Of a stretch of DNA of 64,000 bases, positions 44,501 through 59,500 are shown in pieces. The translations under genes and the position numbers were made by a program. Every line of letters begins with the position of its first letter. Within the stretch, counting starts at the first letter, position 1. The DNA comes from Mactra quadrangularis (taxonomy: Eukaryota > Mollusca > Bivalvia > Venerida > Mactridae): contig CM046307.1 of NCBI GenBank assembly GCA_025267735.1, positions 53,687,395-53,751,394 on the forward strand. Reading direction: 5' to 3'. Below the pieces are notes generated by a model that ran no database searches, was not told the DNA's origin, and saw only the letters and a list, made by a program, of their open reading frames with translations.

Positions 44501-47500
44501 TTTTTATGCTTCTTACAACATTTACCCTTTTGGACTTCCACAATGTTGACTTGCTTTTATCTTGAAATGTTGCTGTTGCGGGGGTATTTTCGCCACTGGT
44601 GGCAGTTCTAGTTGGTTTTATTTTCAGGCTAACAAATTATTACCACCTGATTGTTGTCACTATAGTCATTATTTACCATCATTGATGGCATTAGCATCAT
44701 CATTTGATATATCAGCTAGTCAAAGACAGTAAGTTTTATTTGTTTTATTTTTACTGTGCCAACTATAATTACCTGTACGCTTTAGTAAATTGTGCGATTC
44801 ATTTTTAAATTTTTACAAATGTACATGTATTAATTTCAATTTATCTTTAGTCAGTCAAACATAAAAAACAAATTGTCAGCAAACAGGAAGTCACATTACT
44901 GCTGAGGCAGCCATTTTGATTTGTAACAGCGCTCTCGGTTAGCGAATATTTTTTACGCTAGCTTTCGCTACATAGCGAAATGAAGCAATATCTTGTAGCA
45001 AGTCATTTCCTATGATTTTGCTATGTAGTGATACCTAGCGAAATGCTTAGGCAACGCGCCCAAAGCTTGATAGTAATTTTGAGACAGCCTGGATAGCTCA
45101 GTCAGTAGCACACAAGTTTACTAATCTAGGGTTGTGCCAAGGTGGGGCATATTTTTTGGAGATGAGTCATGAAATTATTTCAAAGGCCATTCCCCCTACC
45201 ACTGTTTCATAATCATGTAGGACAGTTGTCAGTCTTTGCTCTGATGGAAGTTTGTGCCTAGAAACTTTTCAACAGCTAAATACAGAAGTTTAACTATTCC
45301 AGGAATGGTGAATAGGTTGACTGGGCGCCATGATATGACATATACAATGTGTTGTAAGGCATTAAACCCAAACAAAAAACAAAGATCCTATTTTTTGAAT
45401 GGTAGAATTTGTTAGCCCATGTAAAATAAATTGTATACTTTTAAAGATATGTTTTCATGTTTCAGTCAAGCCAGTTTAGCAGTTAGTTATTTAGATAGAA
45501 TCCATGCATTAAAGAAAAGAGGCCGTATACCATGTAGTTTATATCTTGATCAATTAATTAAACAATCAGGCAGCTATAAAGATAGACCATTATCTCTCAA
45601 TATGCAGAAAGACAAACTTCTAGACATGCATATCAGAAAGGTAACATTTTAACACTTCTATCAGTGTATCCTTTGATTACCAATCTGATTAAAACCCAAT
45701 CTAAATTTTTCCGCTTGCCTACTTGCTAATTTAGATCTGGCGTTTTTCAAACGAAGGTCACGTTCAGGTGATCTTTTCTCATCATAATATTAATGACGAA
45801 ATTTTTATGTTACGTAACTTGAAATGAGCCATCCAATCGCAGACTGTGAATAATTACGCTGTTAAATTAGCTAGCAAACCTTTGTCTAAAAATAGAAATT
45901 ACGAAATGTTATTAATAGTGTTTCGTCTAGATGAAAGCTAGGCATGGATTGGTCGACACAAAGTTCATCTCGACGTGACCTTCCACGAAGACAGTAGAGA
46001 TCCTGTACAACCATGCTCTACAGGATATCTGTTTACGGAGATTGGATTCTGTACATTCTTCAATTTATTTATTTCCATGGGCTTCTATCGGTGATTTGCT
46101 GAAGTAGCACATTGGCACCATTCTTGCATGCATAACGGAAATGGTGCATGTGACATCATGTTAGTCGGCCAAGTGTCGTATCTTCGTTCAGTTTAATTCA
46201 AGTCAGAGATTTAGACATGAAGAACTTTAGATGTAGTTATCAGCATAAATGTTTTGAAGCACTGGCACATTTTATAATATTATATAGTTAAGTTCAAAAT
46301 TTTCCACTCGCTTGACAATATGATTTTAGCGAATTACACAAGCCTGAATCAATTTATCACTTGCCCCAGACTTGGGGCTAGTGGATCAATGCGATGACTG
46401 GATGGTGCATACAATAACTCCACTTTTCATTATTTATCTATTGTGAGTGAAGAATTACATGTACTGAAGTGAATTTTTAAATCAATGGGGTTAATATATA
46501 TGCCTTTGACAGTAGAATAAAATTTATCGATTTCAACTTATTTTTATGCTTTTGTCTCAACAGAGAGCCTCATCTTCAGAGGAAGTATGTATGCATACTT
46601 TAAAAGAAACAAATGTATTAAATTCCAAAGAAGATATTAAATGGGACTGGGATCTCATTATGTATGTTTTGAAGGTAAGTACTAAACTCAGTTTCGTTTT
46701 AAGCTCGACTTTTCAATGTAATAGAGAGCTCTCCCACCCACCCTAGCGTCACTGTCGGCGTCTATATTTCTGAATTAAGTGTTTGTGCAGTAAAATATTT
46801 TTTGCTATAACTTTTATTACTTATTTATAACTTATTATCCTTATTATCAACCACATCTCATGTGACAAGGTTCATAATTCAAAATACATTTTTTCCTGAA
46901 TTATCTCCCCTTGAACTTAAGAGTTTTCTTTTCAAAATATTTGTTTTTACTGCAACTGTTTTTTTCTTTAGTTACTCAACTTCAAACTTTAAATATGTGT
47001 TCCTTGTTATCAACCACATCTCATGTGACAAGGTTCATAACTCCAAATATTTTTTTCTTCAAAATTGTCTCCAGTGAACTTAAAAAAACAACATTTTTTT
47101 CTTTAACTTATTTATTTCTTAAAGTATCATTTTCAAATGTTAAAATATGAATGTTCCTTATCATCAACCACATCTCATGTGACAAATACTTACTTAGTGG
47201 AGCATGCTGTCTTCACTGACAGCTCTTGTTATATTACTTTCCAGTTTCTCTGTAATTGTTGTGGTTTTGGGGTTAATTTATGACAGCATTTCTAGGGGTC
47301 AGCTCATATCGTCTATATACATGTAAATGCAGGACTTGATGTTAAAAGGTGTTCCTATTGTTTATTCAATGGTTGTATGAGCTTGTGTCTAATTGACCGG
47401 TCTCTTAGACAAAAAATTTTTTCATCCAGTCTTTTGACAAGTGGCCTCATCTATTTTAATATAACAGAGTTATGATCCTTGAATTTTGTAATGTCATAGT

Positions 47501-50500
47501 AAAATTGATAGTTGTATTTTGTAACATCGAGCCTGCTAGTTTTTAGCTTGACTATTCGAAGAATAGTGGGGCTATCCTACTCAGCTGTGCGTCAGCGTCA
47601 ATGTTAGCGTTGGCGTAACACTTCTTGGTGAAGTTTTTAGGTGCAACATTTTTGTATCTTTTATATCTTTGCAACTACTGAAGGGATTCACTTGAAACTT
47701 CACACATGTCTACTGGTTTACCATTGGAGATTAAATACCAAGTTACATAACTCTTGGATGAATTTGGACTGAATAATGGCCCTTTTATACTTAGAAATTT
47801 CTTGGTTAAGTTTTTAGGTGCAACATTTTATCTTTGCAACTACTGAAGGGATTCACTTGAAACCTCACACATGTCTATGGGGTTACCATTGGAGTTTAAA
47901 TACCAAGTTGCATAACTCTTGGATGAATTTGGACTGAAGTATGGCCCTTATATACTTAGAAATTTCTAGTTAAATTTTATCTTTGCAACTAAAGGGATCC
48001 ACTTGAAACTTTGCAACTGTCTACGGGGTTACTAATTGATGTCAAATACCTAGTAGCATAACTCTAGCATGAGTTTTGATTGGTTGCTGCTGTCATTTAC
48101 ACAAATACCCTGAATAGTCGAGCGCTCTGTCTGTGGACTGGTCTTGTTTCCTCTTGTTAAGTCTTTATTTTTCTCTAATATCTATATTACAATGTATTTT
48201 ACAGTGGCCAGATGATAAATTAAGAAAGTTAGAAGATCAGACCCATGTCAGGTAGATATGTTCTTGGTTCTATTTGTTTTAGCATAGAGGGATTATTAAC
48301 TGGAACCTCACCTTACGACCACCTGCATTTTATGACTACTTGGCATATTATATAAAATCACTTTTTAAAAAGACCTGTTGATGTTAGTAATAAAACGGTT
48401 CCAGTGTATATTGATACAGCAGTAACTACTAGTTAATGAATTTGTTTCACAGCTCTTAGTTTTGTAAGGTCAGGAATTATTTCATTTTTCAGCATGACTC
48501 ATAGTAGTCATAGCTTAATTTGCACTTCTGTTTGAATTAAATAATGATGTGAATGCCTAGATTTTGTGTATTTTATCTCAGTGGTTTTTTTTCAGGCCAT
48601 TTTGAAACCAAAATTTAGCCCCATTTGCTTTTTTGCAGCAGCCTATAATTTCTATAGTACCCTGAGAAGTATATTATTTATTGCTTTAATAATACAGTTG
48701 AAACTTTTTGTAGACTTACAAGTCTAACATTTTAACCAGGTTTTCAACGAAAACCGGGTTATTTTTATATGTACTTGTGCTTTATCATCAATCCTAGTGC
48801 TTATAAAAGTAACAATGTTGAACCGATGTTTATTAATCATTTATGCTGTATATTTCAGGTTTATTAAAAGACTTGCATTTTTCTACAAACCAACAAACCA
48901 CCTATTTTCTAGAGTAGAAAATGAACATCATCTTCAAAGGAAGTTTGTTTTAGCTGGCTGTCATCTAGTAGACTTTCTTGTTAGATGTGAACAGGTATAT
49001 CTCTACTTATTTACTAGGGCTGTCACGATATACCAGTATATTGCAGCAATAAGCAGCTGCGGTAATATGTACCGCGGTACGAATTTAACATACTGGTATT
49101 TGGCGATATTTTTTATTTCATCGGAAAAGTCCTCTCTTCACGAAATAAAAGAAGCTAAACATCTGTTTTTCTATTTCATTCAATCTAAGCTTAAGTTGCA
49201 AGAATTTAACATACTGGGGTATGTTCGATTGGTTATATGGAACTTGTTCAAAATATGTTCTGAAATAGAATACTTTGGGACAGGAAGTTGTGAAACAAGC
49301 ATAGCCTCAAGAAGCTTGATTGCTAAGATGTTATTCAGGGTGATTATTATTGTTATATCACAGTACTAAATGACCGTGTAGACCTAGTGAAACTATATTC
49401 AAGTAGTTGCATATAAGATTAGCAATGTTTCTGTTGAATACAGCAGAGACACAACAAATCTATAAACCCACAATATGTCGTGGTACGTATCGCAATATGG
49501 TGCTAGTGTATTGCAATATGTAACAGTACGCTTCTGGCATATTGTGTCAGCCCTATTATTTACTAGTCTTGAAGGAATGTTCTAAACTTTGACTGATTCC
49601 ATTATTTACCATTCACAGCGAAATTCAACAGTTTTGTTTCTGGACAGTAGGTCCTATGAAGTTCTAAATTTTACTGGACCTAACAATGTCTTTCAGGGCC
49701 GGTGAGATATTTTGATGTATTAAAAACTGTGTGAATGAGATTAAATTCTTTGCCTTACAGTCAGTCCTGTAAACCTGCAGATCTTGATGTACTTCCTAGT
49801 TTTTTAAAGGATTTGTCTGGTCTGTCTGCCATGTTTGCAGTAACTGATTATTTACTTTTATGTACTGGTGGTTTGGTTGTGAAATACATGTTTTTTGTAT
49901 ATTAAGATGATATTAATTTATTCATTATAGGATGAAGGAGCAAAGATATTAAATGATTATCTAGCAGATATTGCTCTATGTTTATCTGAGGTAAGGACCT
50001 TATTATTTGTATTGTTTTGTCCAGCCTGAATTTACTACTCTCAAATATCATTAAATGTTCTAATCTCCAGAATTAGTTCTGATTCCAGACCATGGCAGGT
50101 CATTCAATATTTTGTATTTTGCTCCATGTAGGGAAAGGTTGAACATTGATTGAATAATGTAAAAGACTATGATTGGATGGCTCTTTGTCTGCGATATCTT
50201 CTCTGGAGCAGTCCTCATTCTATCATTACCGCTCTAAGTCACAATATTTGTAACCTAGATATATATTATCAGTTTGATTGCCTAGCTAATCTTTACAGGA
50301 ACACAAGAGTTGTACATGTTGTTCTTTAAATGTCCAGTGCATGTATTTGATGACATTTTAACACCCTGCTATTATCTCTTTTTGTACTTCAAATCCCCTT
50401 TGTGCATAAATACCTTAAAATGAATGTATCATTTTGACTTAACAAGGCTGTCTGGTGAGATCAGTCAGTATTATGCCTGACAACAAATTGAGGGATAGCA

Positions 50501-53500
50501 GTTTAATTCCTCGTTAGCACTTGTATACTTTTTGAAGTTTCCTGTTTTCAGTTGAGCAGTTGTCAGCCACTGGCATAGGTGTGTATTTGATAGCAGCTTG
50601 GGTTTATAGATATAATTCTCTCCATAGACAGTAACCTGCTGCCCAAGCCAATCGTTGAAAATTAAGACTCCATAATGTACATAAATATGATAAAAAATTT
50701 TCTTGACTAGTCCTGCAATTTAGGTTTTTGGAATGGTAGAAAGAATTATGTTCCTATGTAAAAGTTACTGAAATCATGAAATTGAGTATTTTCATAATTT
50801 AATGTATTTTTTTACTTTCGCCCATGTGTCAGGTTGACTATACATCAGGGATGAATAATTTATATTACAGGTTGCATTACAAAGAATAGCTCCAGAATCT
50901 GTACTGAGTGCTAACAAGATATTAAATACCCTAAGTCATTATTATTTCTTATTTATCGGAAGATTTTCATTAAGTTCTAAAGGAGATAGAAAACTGGAGA
51001 AAGCTGGAATATATCAGTAGTAAGTATTATCCGTATTTATCAGTCACCGCAAAACATGGCGGACAGACAGACAAATCCTGTAAAAAATGAATAGGTCTGT
51101 CTAGATCCACAGGTTTGCATGAGCGACTGTCCCGCAAATATTTTGATCGCATCCATACAGTTTTCTATGTATCTAAATATGTAAAATGTCTCTTGTCCTG
51201 TAAGACTTTGTTTGGTCCTGTAAAATGTTTATCTTCACTGGACCTACTGTCCAGTTATATACTGTTGAGTATTGTGGTAACTGATAAAAAATTTTCAGAG
51301 CTTTTTTTCAGTGCTTGGGGAAGGGGCCTGGGGCCTTTTTATATATGGAACATTTAGGGAAATTTTATTGCAATTCCATAGAAAGGGGAACAAAATATCC
51401 AAGGTAAACTTCAAATTTGGGGAAAACTGCATGATTTAAAAGAAATTTCAAGAAGGGAAGGCGCCTGTTAACGGCCCCTGTTATATAAGAAAAAAAGGCC
51501 TGATTTTTAGCTCGACTTTACGAAGTAATGTAGAGCTCTCCTACTCGACCCGGCGTCCGCGTCCACATTTCTGATTAAAGTTTTTGTGCAGTAAAATACT
51601 TTCTTCTATATCTTTGTTATTTCTTAAGATATTTAACTTCAAACTTTAAATATATGTTCCTTTCTATCAACCACATCTCATGTGACATGGTCCATAACTC
51701 CGTATACATTATTTTCAAAGTTATCCCCCTTGAACTTATAGTTTTCTTTAATAAATATTTGTTTTTACTGCAACTGTTTTATTTCTTTAGGTATTGACTT
51801 TAAATATATGTTCCTTATTATCAACCACATCTCATGTGACAAGATTCATAACTCCTTATACATTTTTTCAGAGTTATCCCCCTTGAACTTATAGTTTTCT
51901 ATTTTTTTCTTTTTTTTTTCTTTGAATTTGTTAAGGTTATATTTTCAAATTTTCAAATATGTATGTTCCTTATCATCACCCACATCTCCTGTGACAAACA
52001 CTTACTAAGTCGAGCATGCTGTCTCCTCTGACAGCTCTTGTTTTAGATTAATCACTCTGGCCCATAGCCTGGGTAGTAAAAACAGCTAGTAAAAATCACT
52101 GAATTTATATTGCTGGGCTAATTGATAATTTAGCCCATTACTTTGAGACATAATAAATTGGGTCAATGCTCACAGAATTTAAGGCCATGATTGTTAAAAT
52201 CTGGTGTGAACACACTCACTTAAGATTTGGCCAAATAGCTTTATCCCAATCTCCGTAAACAGATATCCCTTAGAGCATTGTTGTACAGGATCTCTACTAT
52301 CTCAATGGAGGGTCAGTCACGTCGAGATGACCTTTATGTCGACTAATCAATGCGTAGCTTTCATCTGGACGAAACACTATATAACATTTTGATTTCGTTA
52401 TTTCTATTTTTATATTAAGGTTTGTAAGCTAGTTCAACAGTGGTATTATTCACAGTCTGCGATTGAACGGTTCATTTCAAATTGCGTGACGTAGACGATG
52501 TGAACAAGTTACAATAAAATCATAACAATTTCGTCATGAATATTATGATGAGAAAAGGTCACCTGAACGTGACCCTCGTTTGAAAAAGGCCAGATCTAAA
52601 TTAGCAAGTAGGTGAGGGGAAAATTTTAGATCGGGTTTTGATCAGATTGGCTTTATCCTAAAATGTTTGTTTTTTCAGGAACAAAGAGTAGGTTGACTAC
52701 AATCTGTATTATAATCTATACAATGTTTTGCTACAATTTTAAACACACACCAAAACATAAAAATTACTATTCTAATAGATTTGAGTTTAGCATGATTCTG
52801 TGTGTTTTACTTTACTTAAATATATATATATATATTATTTTATTATTACAGTTTGTTAGATATAATATCTTCAGCACCTCAGGAAACCTATGTTAAACTT
52901 ATAACATCTAGTTTATACTATGGTAGAGAAGGGAACAGTAGAGCTGTGCTGTCTAAAGCATTATGTGCTGGATCAGAGGTATATATATATGTAACCTATC
53001 AAGTTTTGCATTGAACATTTATAATTTTGGGGGTCCACATAAACTTCATCTGGAACTCCACATAAATCTTATCTTGAACTCCAATTTAGGGGATTTTCCA
53101 TCCCTGCACTGGCGGTACAGACAAAGTTTTTTTTTTATATTATTGCTGAAAGTCACAAGATACAGAATAAATCCTTCTGATGAAAATTTGTTTGTACCAT
53201 GGGGAACCCCCTAAATATTTGAATTCCTGATATAGTCTATTATTAACACTGAAGGGATGCACTTGATGTCCAAATGTCTACCGGGTTACCTTGGGGGCTC
53301 TGCATGTTCATGATGTAGCCATTAGGGAACATGTGGCAAGTTTTGTAACTCTAGGATAGATATTTTACTAACAATAATCCCTTTCAATCTGAAATTTGTA
53401 AATAAGCATGCAGATATTATGATAAAATACCTCTAGTTTAACTTCTAACCTTTTAAGGAGGTGAAAAAGGCAGGTAGGAGGTAAAAAGGCTGACAGGAGG

Positions 53501-56500
53501 TAAAAAAGTCAGGGTGCAATGCCCAGTTATTTTACTTCCGAATATTCACTATCTGTTATAACCACAACAACATTGTTACATTTCAGAGTGGGCGACTATA
53601 CAGTACTAAATTAATGAGAGTATTATTACGTGCTAAGATTGATGGTTTTACACAATGGGGTATAGAATATTTAGTCAATCAATTATATGATCAAAGTAAA
53701 AGTGTGGCTATGTCAGCATTAACTATACTAGATGAATCTTGTGAAGTTAAGGTAGGTTAAATTAGTCTTTGTATTTAGCCTGTTGACTGAGAACCGACTC
53801 CATGGAAATCTCTGTCAATCCAGTGACTTAAAATATAATTGGCCTGATGGTCCACCAATCTTTTACAGCTTTCATTTTCCATATTCAATAAAAAAAGTCT
53901 GTCTAACATGACATGTACTGCTTGTCCAATGTTGAATAAGCAAGTATGTGAGCAGAGAAATTATAGATCAGGGGCGCGTTGCCTAAGCATTTCGCTAGGT
54001 ATCGCTATGAAGCAAAATCATAGGAAACGACTTGCTACAAGATATCGCTTCATTTCGCTACGTAGCGAAAAAAATCTTCGCCAACCTAGAGCGCTGTATC
54101 AAGTCAAAATGGCTGCCTCCGCAGTAATGTAACTTTCTGTTTGCCAACAATTTGGTTTTTATGTTTGACTGACTAAAGTTGAATTGAAATCAATAAATAT
54201 TTGTAATTGTTCATTTAAACATATGTTTTTGCATTGATTTTATACTTTTTAAAGACTCATTTAGTTTGAAATCGCCCCTAAATCATGCAGTTACAATGAG
54301 CGCAAAAGTGTTTATTAGCACAGACAGCCATATTGATTTGTGACGTAAATAGCAAGCCGTTTCCTAAGAAGACAATGACAATGATTTTTTTTTTTTTGTA
54401 ATAGAAGGCCTCCAGCCCATAATACACACACATAATGTTTTACATAATATAGTGACATAATAATTACAACATGAAAATATAATACAAAAGAAAAAAAAAG
54501 AAAAAAAGATACAGTAGTATCACAAATATACAAGTTCAATAGTTACGTATAATTGACATAATAATAAAGAAGAAGCGCTACAAGAAAGCGCTTTTTCATA
54601 GCGATACGTAGCCAAATCTTTAGGCAATGCGCCCCAGGTTTAATCATAATGTATCAGGTTTTATAAGCAGAAGCATGAAGTGCATGAAGAGGTTTAATGA
54701 AATGAAATTGATATTATTACATTTTATTCAACTGTCAATGGCACATGCATTCACTCTGCTGATTAAAATATATTTTTATCGAAAGTAGTGAATATTTTAA
54801 TTTTTTTTTTTTTAGATCATTAACAATACATAATTTTTTGGCAAGATGCGGCCTTTCTGTGTTGGTGCCCTGTAAAACCAAAACAAACAAACAATATATA
54901 ATTTCAAATGTCTATATTGTCTCTGTTTACAGGAGAATTTAGAAGCTATTGTTAAAATGAAACCATCATTTCTACACTTGGGAGAAAAAGGTGTAATGAT
55001 ATTATGTAGATATATGTCAACTTCTGCTGGCTTTACATTTTTAACGGATGCTAACTATACTGCTAATGAATTAAAGAAATGGCATGAGGTGAGTTCACTT
55101 GTCGGCCATTTTGGATTGTTATACATGACCGAGAGAAGTTGTATTTATTTGATTGTAAAGCTCATGTATTTTGTTTGACTGTCTGATGTTAAATAATGGC
55201 ATTTATGTGATATTATGTGGATATAGGGCTGTGGATTGTTGAGCAAGTGGTGATCCGATCTGAAACACGATTCATGTGTAGCGATTCACAAATCGAACCA
55301 TCAATCACTTGTTAATGGAGAAGCATACAGAATTTCACGTAATAACAAAAATAAGCTATGAATTACATTAGCTTTTACTAAATGGAAAACCATGTACTCC
55401 AAACATTACTATTTCCAGACATTAAATGGGCATTTTCAGTAAAATGATTTTTGTTTAAATGTGAATCATTCAAATGTTTGAGTTTACATTAGTAATGCAG
55501 CTTGTTATCAATGGAAGTAAGCAAATTTTTTTCCAAAAAAAAAAAAGATTGCGAACCGACGGTTTTGGACGTGACAAATATTTGTACTCGATTTTCTGGT
55601 CTGGATCGCGAATATCCGAGTACTCGGATGCTCACAGCAGCCCTAGTGGATATAGGTTTTCAGAACTGGTTCTGAAGTTTAGATTTCTTAGGACCTGTGA
55701 AAGGGTCCTCGTATGAAATGTTTCTAAAGCATAAAATATTTGAATTTTAACTTAGTATTGTGTAATTTTATTTGTAATGTTTGTGGTGAAAGGTTTTTTT
55801 CTTATTTATTATCATTAAAAATAATAATCTTTTTTACCATGCCATTAATTTTGTAGTATAAAAATTGGCATTTAATCAAATGAAGAAGTTTAAGTTTTAA
55901 GTAACATATTATTGAAAAAAAAACGTTGGATAAACAAATACAATATGTCTGTACGTGTTATTGTTGTGACTATTATTCTATAAATTTATTTTTGGGAATT
56001 TTAGGATTATATAAGATAATCAATTGGGCTAGTGCTCAGGAAAATACATGCATAAGTCAGTAACTTTTTTAGCTTGACTATTCGGAGAATAGTAGGGCTA
56101 TCCTACTCAGCTGTGCGTCAGCGTTGGCATAACACTTCTTGGTTAAGTTTTTAGGTGCAACATTTTTGTATCTTTTATATCTTTGCAACTACTGAAAGGA
56201 TTCACTTGAAACTTAACACATGTCTAGGGAGTTACTAATTGATGTAAAATACCAAGTTACCTTACTCTTGGATGAGTTTTGATTGGTTGATGCTGTTGTT
56301 TACACGAATTACCCGAATAGTCGAGCGTGCTGTCCGAGGACTGCTCTTGCTTATGATTATTTCAATTCTAAAATTTTGTGAAGAAAATCGTTATAGATTT
56401 TTAGGGTATTCATCTTTAGGGTTATGATATCTTATGTCACACTGTGTATGTTTTTATTATATTTTTACAGTCATTTAATACTCGCTATGTGAAGATAGTT

Positions 56501-59500
56501 GAAGAGTTATTGAATGAAGCTCTTACCACTTATGAAAAAACATATGAAGGTTCATATACTAGACGATCAAGTAAACAGTAAGTGATTTCTAGTATGAGGA
56601 TATAAACTAATTGCATTTTATAGTCTAAGTTTCTTGCTAATGCACGTTCACCGACTTTGCAGCTATTACCCTTGGTCATCGGGCTACTGGTATCTATCAT
56701 TCTCCCTGGGAGGTCTTTTTACTCTGCCTAGTGCAGGTAACACATTGCTGCAAAGAATTTATACCACCCTTGCAGGTACCCATTTACACCTGAGTAAAGT
56801 GAAGCCATCACAGGTAAATTTCTTGTTGAACAACCTTGGTTGAGTTCAAACCAGGGACCTCTTGATCCTCTTGAACGTGCGTCCTACCACTGGACTACTG
56901 CTCCTAATTTTTTTTTACTTATTATGATGAATATATTGAAGTTTGTAAATACAATTCCTGCCTGACAAGCTTAGTCAGTAATACACAAGTCCAAGGTGGA
57001 ATATACTTTAGTGGAGCTTGGTCATTAAATAATTTCTACAGCCATTCTCCTTCCTACCAATGATTCTAAATTATGTAGGGCAGTTGTCCGCAAGGCGATC
57101 GCTAGCTAGCGCTTTGTAGCGATTTCCTACAGATTTGCTACGATCGAGCAAATTGAATCGCTAGCAAGCCATATGTAGCATGCTTTTTTCTTGCTAGCCG
57201 TATCATTTGGAACATTTCTGCCCTTTTCAAAATAGCTGCCCCCCTGTGGGAACGTGTTTCTTTTTAACGAATACTGATAAATATTTCATATTTCGTCAAA
57301 GCCGATAAATAGAATAATCATGGTGATAATTGATTTGAATGTTTTTCATTTGTTACAATTCTGAACTTTATGTTTGAGAAAGTCGCCATCTTGGATTTGG
57401 TAGCTTGAAGCAAACCTTTCCGTAGACCTCCTGTGCTACAAAAAATCGCTTTCAAATAGTGCTATCTAGCAATTGCCTTGTGATACATGCCCTAAATGCA
57501 TGATTTTATTTTGTGATATTACTGTAATGATTAGGGCTGTAACGATTCACCGATGCATCGTGAGATCATATTCGCGACTGTCCGATATGGGTGTATTGAA
57601 TCGCGTCCTAAAAAATCGCGATTCAGAGGGTCTTTACAAGAAATCAGTGTAAAACAAAATATACTACAGGGTATATATCTATATCATTTAACTTGCAATT
57701 GCAATCTTTACAGTTTACTTCTTATTCTCAATAGTCATTAAACAAAGATAACATTTGTTTTGTTGATTTTATTTTGTGTTTATTAAGGGTAATTAATAAC
57801 TTTGTTAATTTTATGATTGTTTGATAAAAATATCATAATTTGTCAATGCATTCATACCAAATTTACAATTTAAATCGTATCGCGATTGATATCGTAATCG
57901 CGAGGCATATATCGTGATACGTATTGTATCGCGATCTTGGCCAAGATGCGCAGCCCTAGTCATGATCTTGTGATTGTTATATTGTTGTAGGAGACAAAAG
58001 AAAGATTTATATATACCTACACATTTATTTGGTCAACTTGTGCAACATCAAGATGGTTTCAAACTACTTAAAAGACAGGTAATTATTTATATTTTATTCA
58101 CTATTGCATTGAAGTTGTTTTTTTCACTTGTCTACGGACAAGTGAAAACTAAAAATTTACTTGCCTTGATTCCAAAGCAATTATCCAGAAATTTGATTCT
58201 CAAAAAAGAAATATTAATAACTTTGATAACAATATATACTACAAGTAGTAATGAGGGTTGATAACAAAATAGTTCACTGTTAAATATGGTTTGAACATTG
58301 AAACATCTACATTAGCAAGTATTGCTTTGTTAGTATACTACAGCTAAAAAATTACTTGTCCATGGACAAGTTGGGTGGAAATATTGACTCGTCTGCAGGC
58401 ACAAATTTACAAGTCAGACAAGTTGGGCACAAAACTTCTACACCCCTTACTGTAATATTGGTCAATTTTCATTCAGTTTAAGGATCAGAGAAGTTCATCC
58501 ACACCTCTTTGTGGTCTTTATAGCGGAATTTGAATGTACAAAATGTATTATCTTTTTGTGTAATGAGTCATTTGGTCATTTATATTTACAGCTATTTATA
58601 GATGAATACTTTCAATGTATAAGATGTCAAGAATTAAAGGATGATGAGGATATATTACAGTTAAAGACAGCTTTATGGGCTGTTGTAAGTATTTACATTA
58701 TGATTACACCATGCTTGCAGTAGGATTTATTAGTGAGGTATAGATTATGTGTCCTTGTCATTAATGAATCAATATGTGGATGGCCTTCAGATTTTAAACT
58801 AACGCTTGTTTTTTCTTCATCTTCCTGCAGGAGTTGTTGCCGACTGTAACTTTGACCAGTGAATTCTTGCAGCAACCAAAACATAGACAAGAATCAATTA
58901 GATAATAAAATAACTGTTACAATATCTTTAATATTTCTTTACCCAAATATTTTCTTATTTGCCTTTAAACTATGGGGGTTGTATATAGGAGTCAGCTTGT
59001 GGGTAGGTTGGTTGTTGGTCTGTAGCTTTTTCCCTGTTTGCTTGATTTCTTAGCTCCTATTTTACGGATTTGATTCAAATTTCACACAAATACCAGATAT
59101 CAGGCAGACATGTGCATATCCCATTTTGGTTACGGTCAATTTATTTTTTGCAGAGTTATGACCCTTTGATGAAAAATATTGTCTGCTCATTTTTCAGCAC
59201 CCAATTTCTTGACAAACACCTGTTAGGTTGTATTTTATCTCATTTTGTGATGGGTCTAGTTATTAATGACAGTATTTAAGTTGTCTCAGGTTTGAAGCAT
59301 GTGAAAATAGAAAGAAATGAAATTTGTTTCTATTTTTCTTTAAAGAATTTGTATCTAAATTATTAAAATATTGATATATTTTTCTGTTCTAGGGACATAT
59401 AAGTATGTCATCATGGGGCGTTGCTTGGTTACAAGAAGAGAAAATAGTTCCAGAAATTATAAGACTTGCTGAAGAAAGTGCTATATATTCTATAAGAGGG

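Noticed and set aside
48797..49369. 190-codon open frame
   Set aside because: It is RICTOR exon 18 (48859-48994) plus intron read-through into a MITE; the GTATAT donor at 48995 and the homology end fix the exon.
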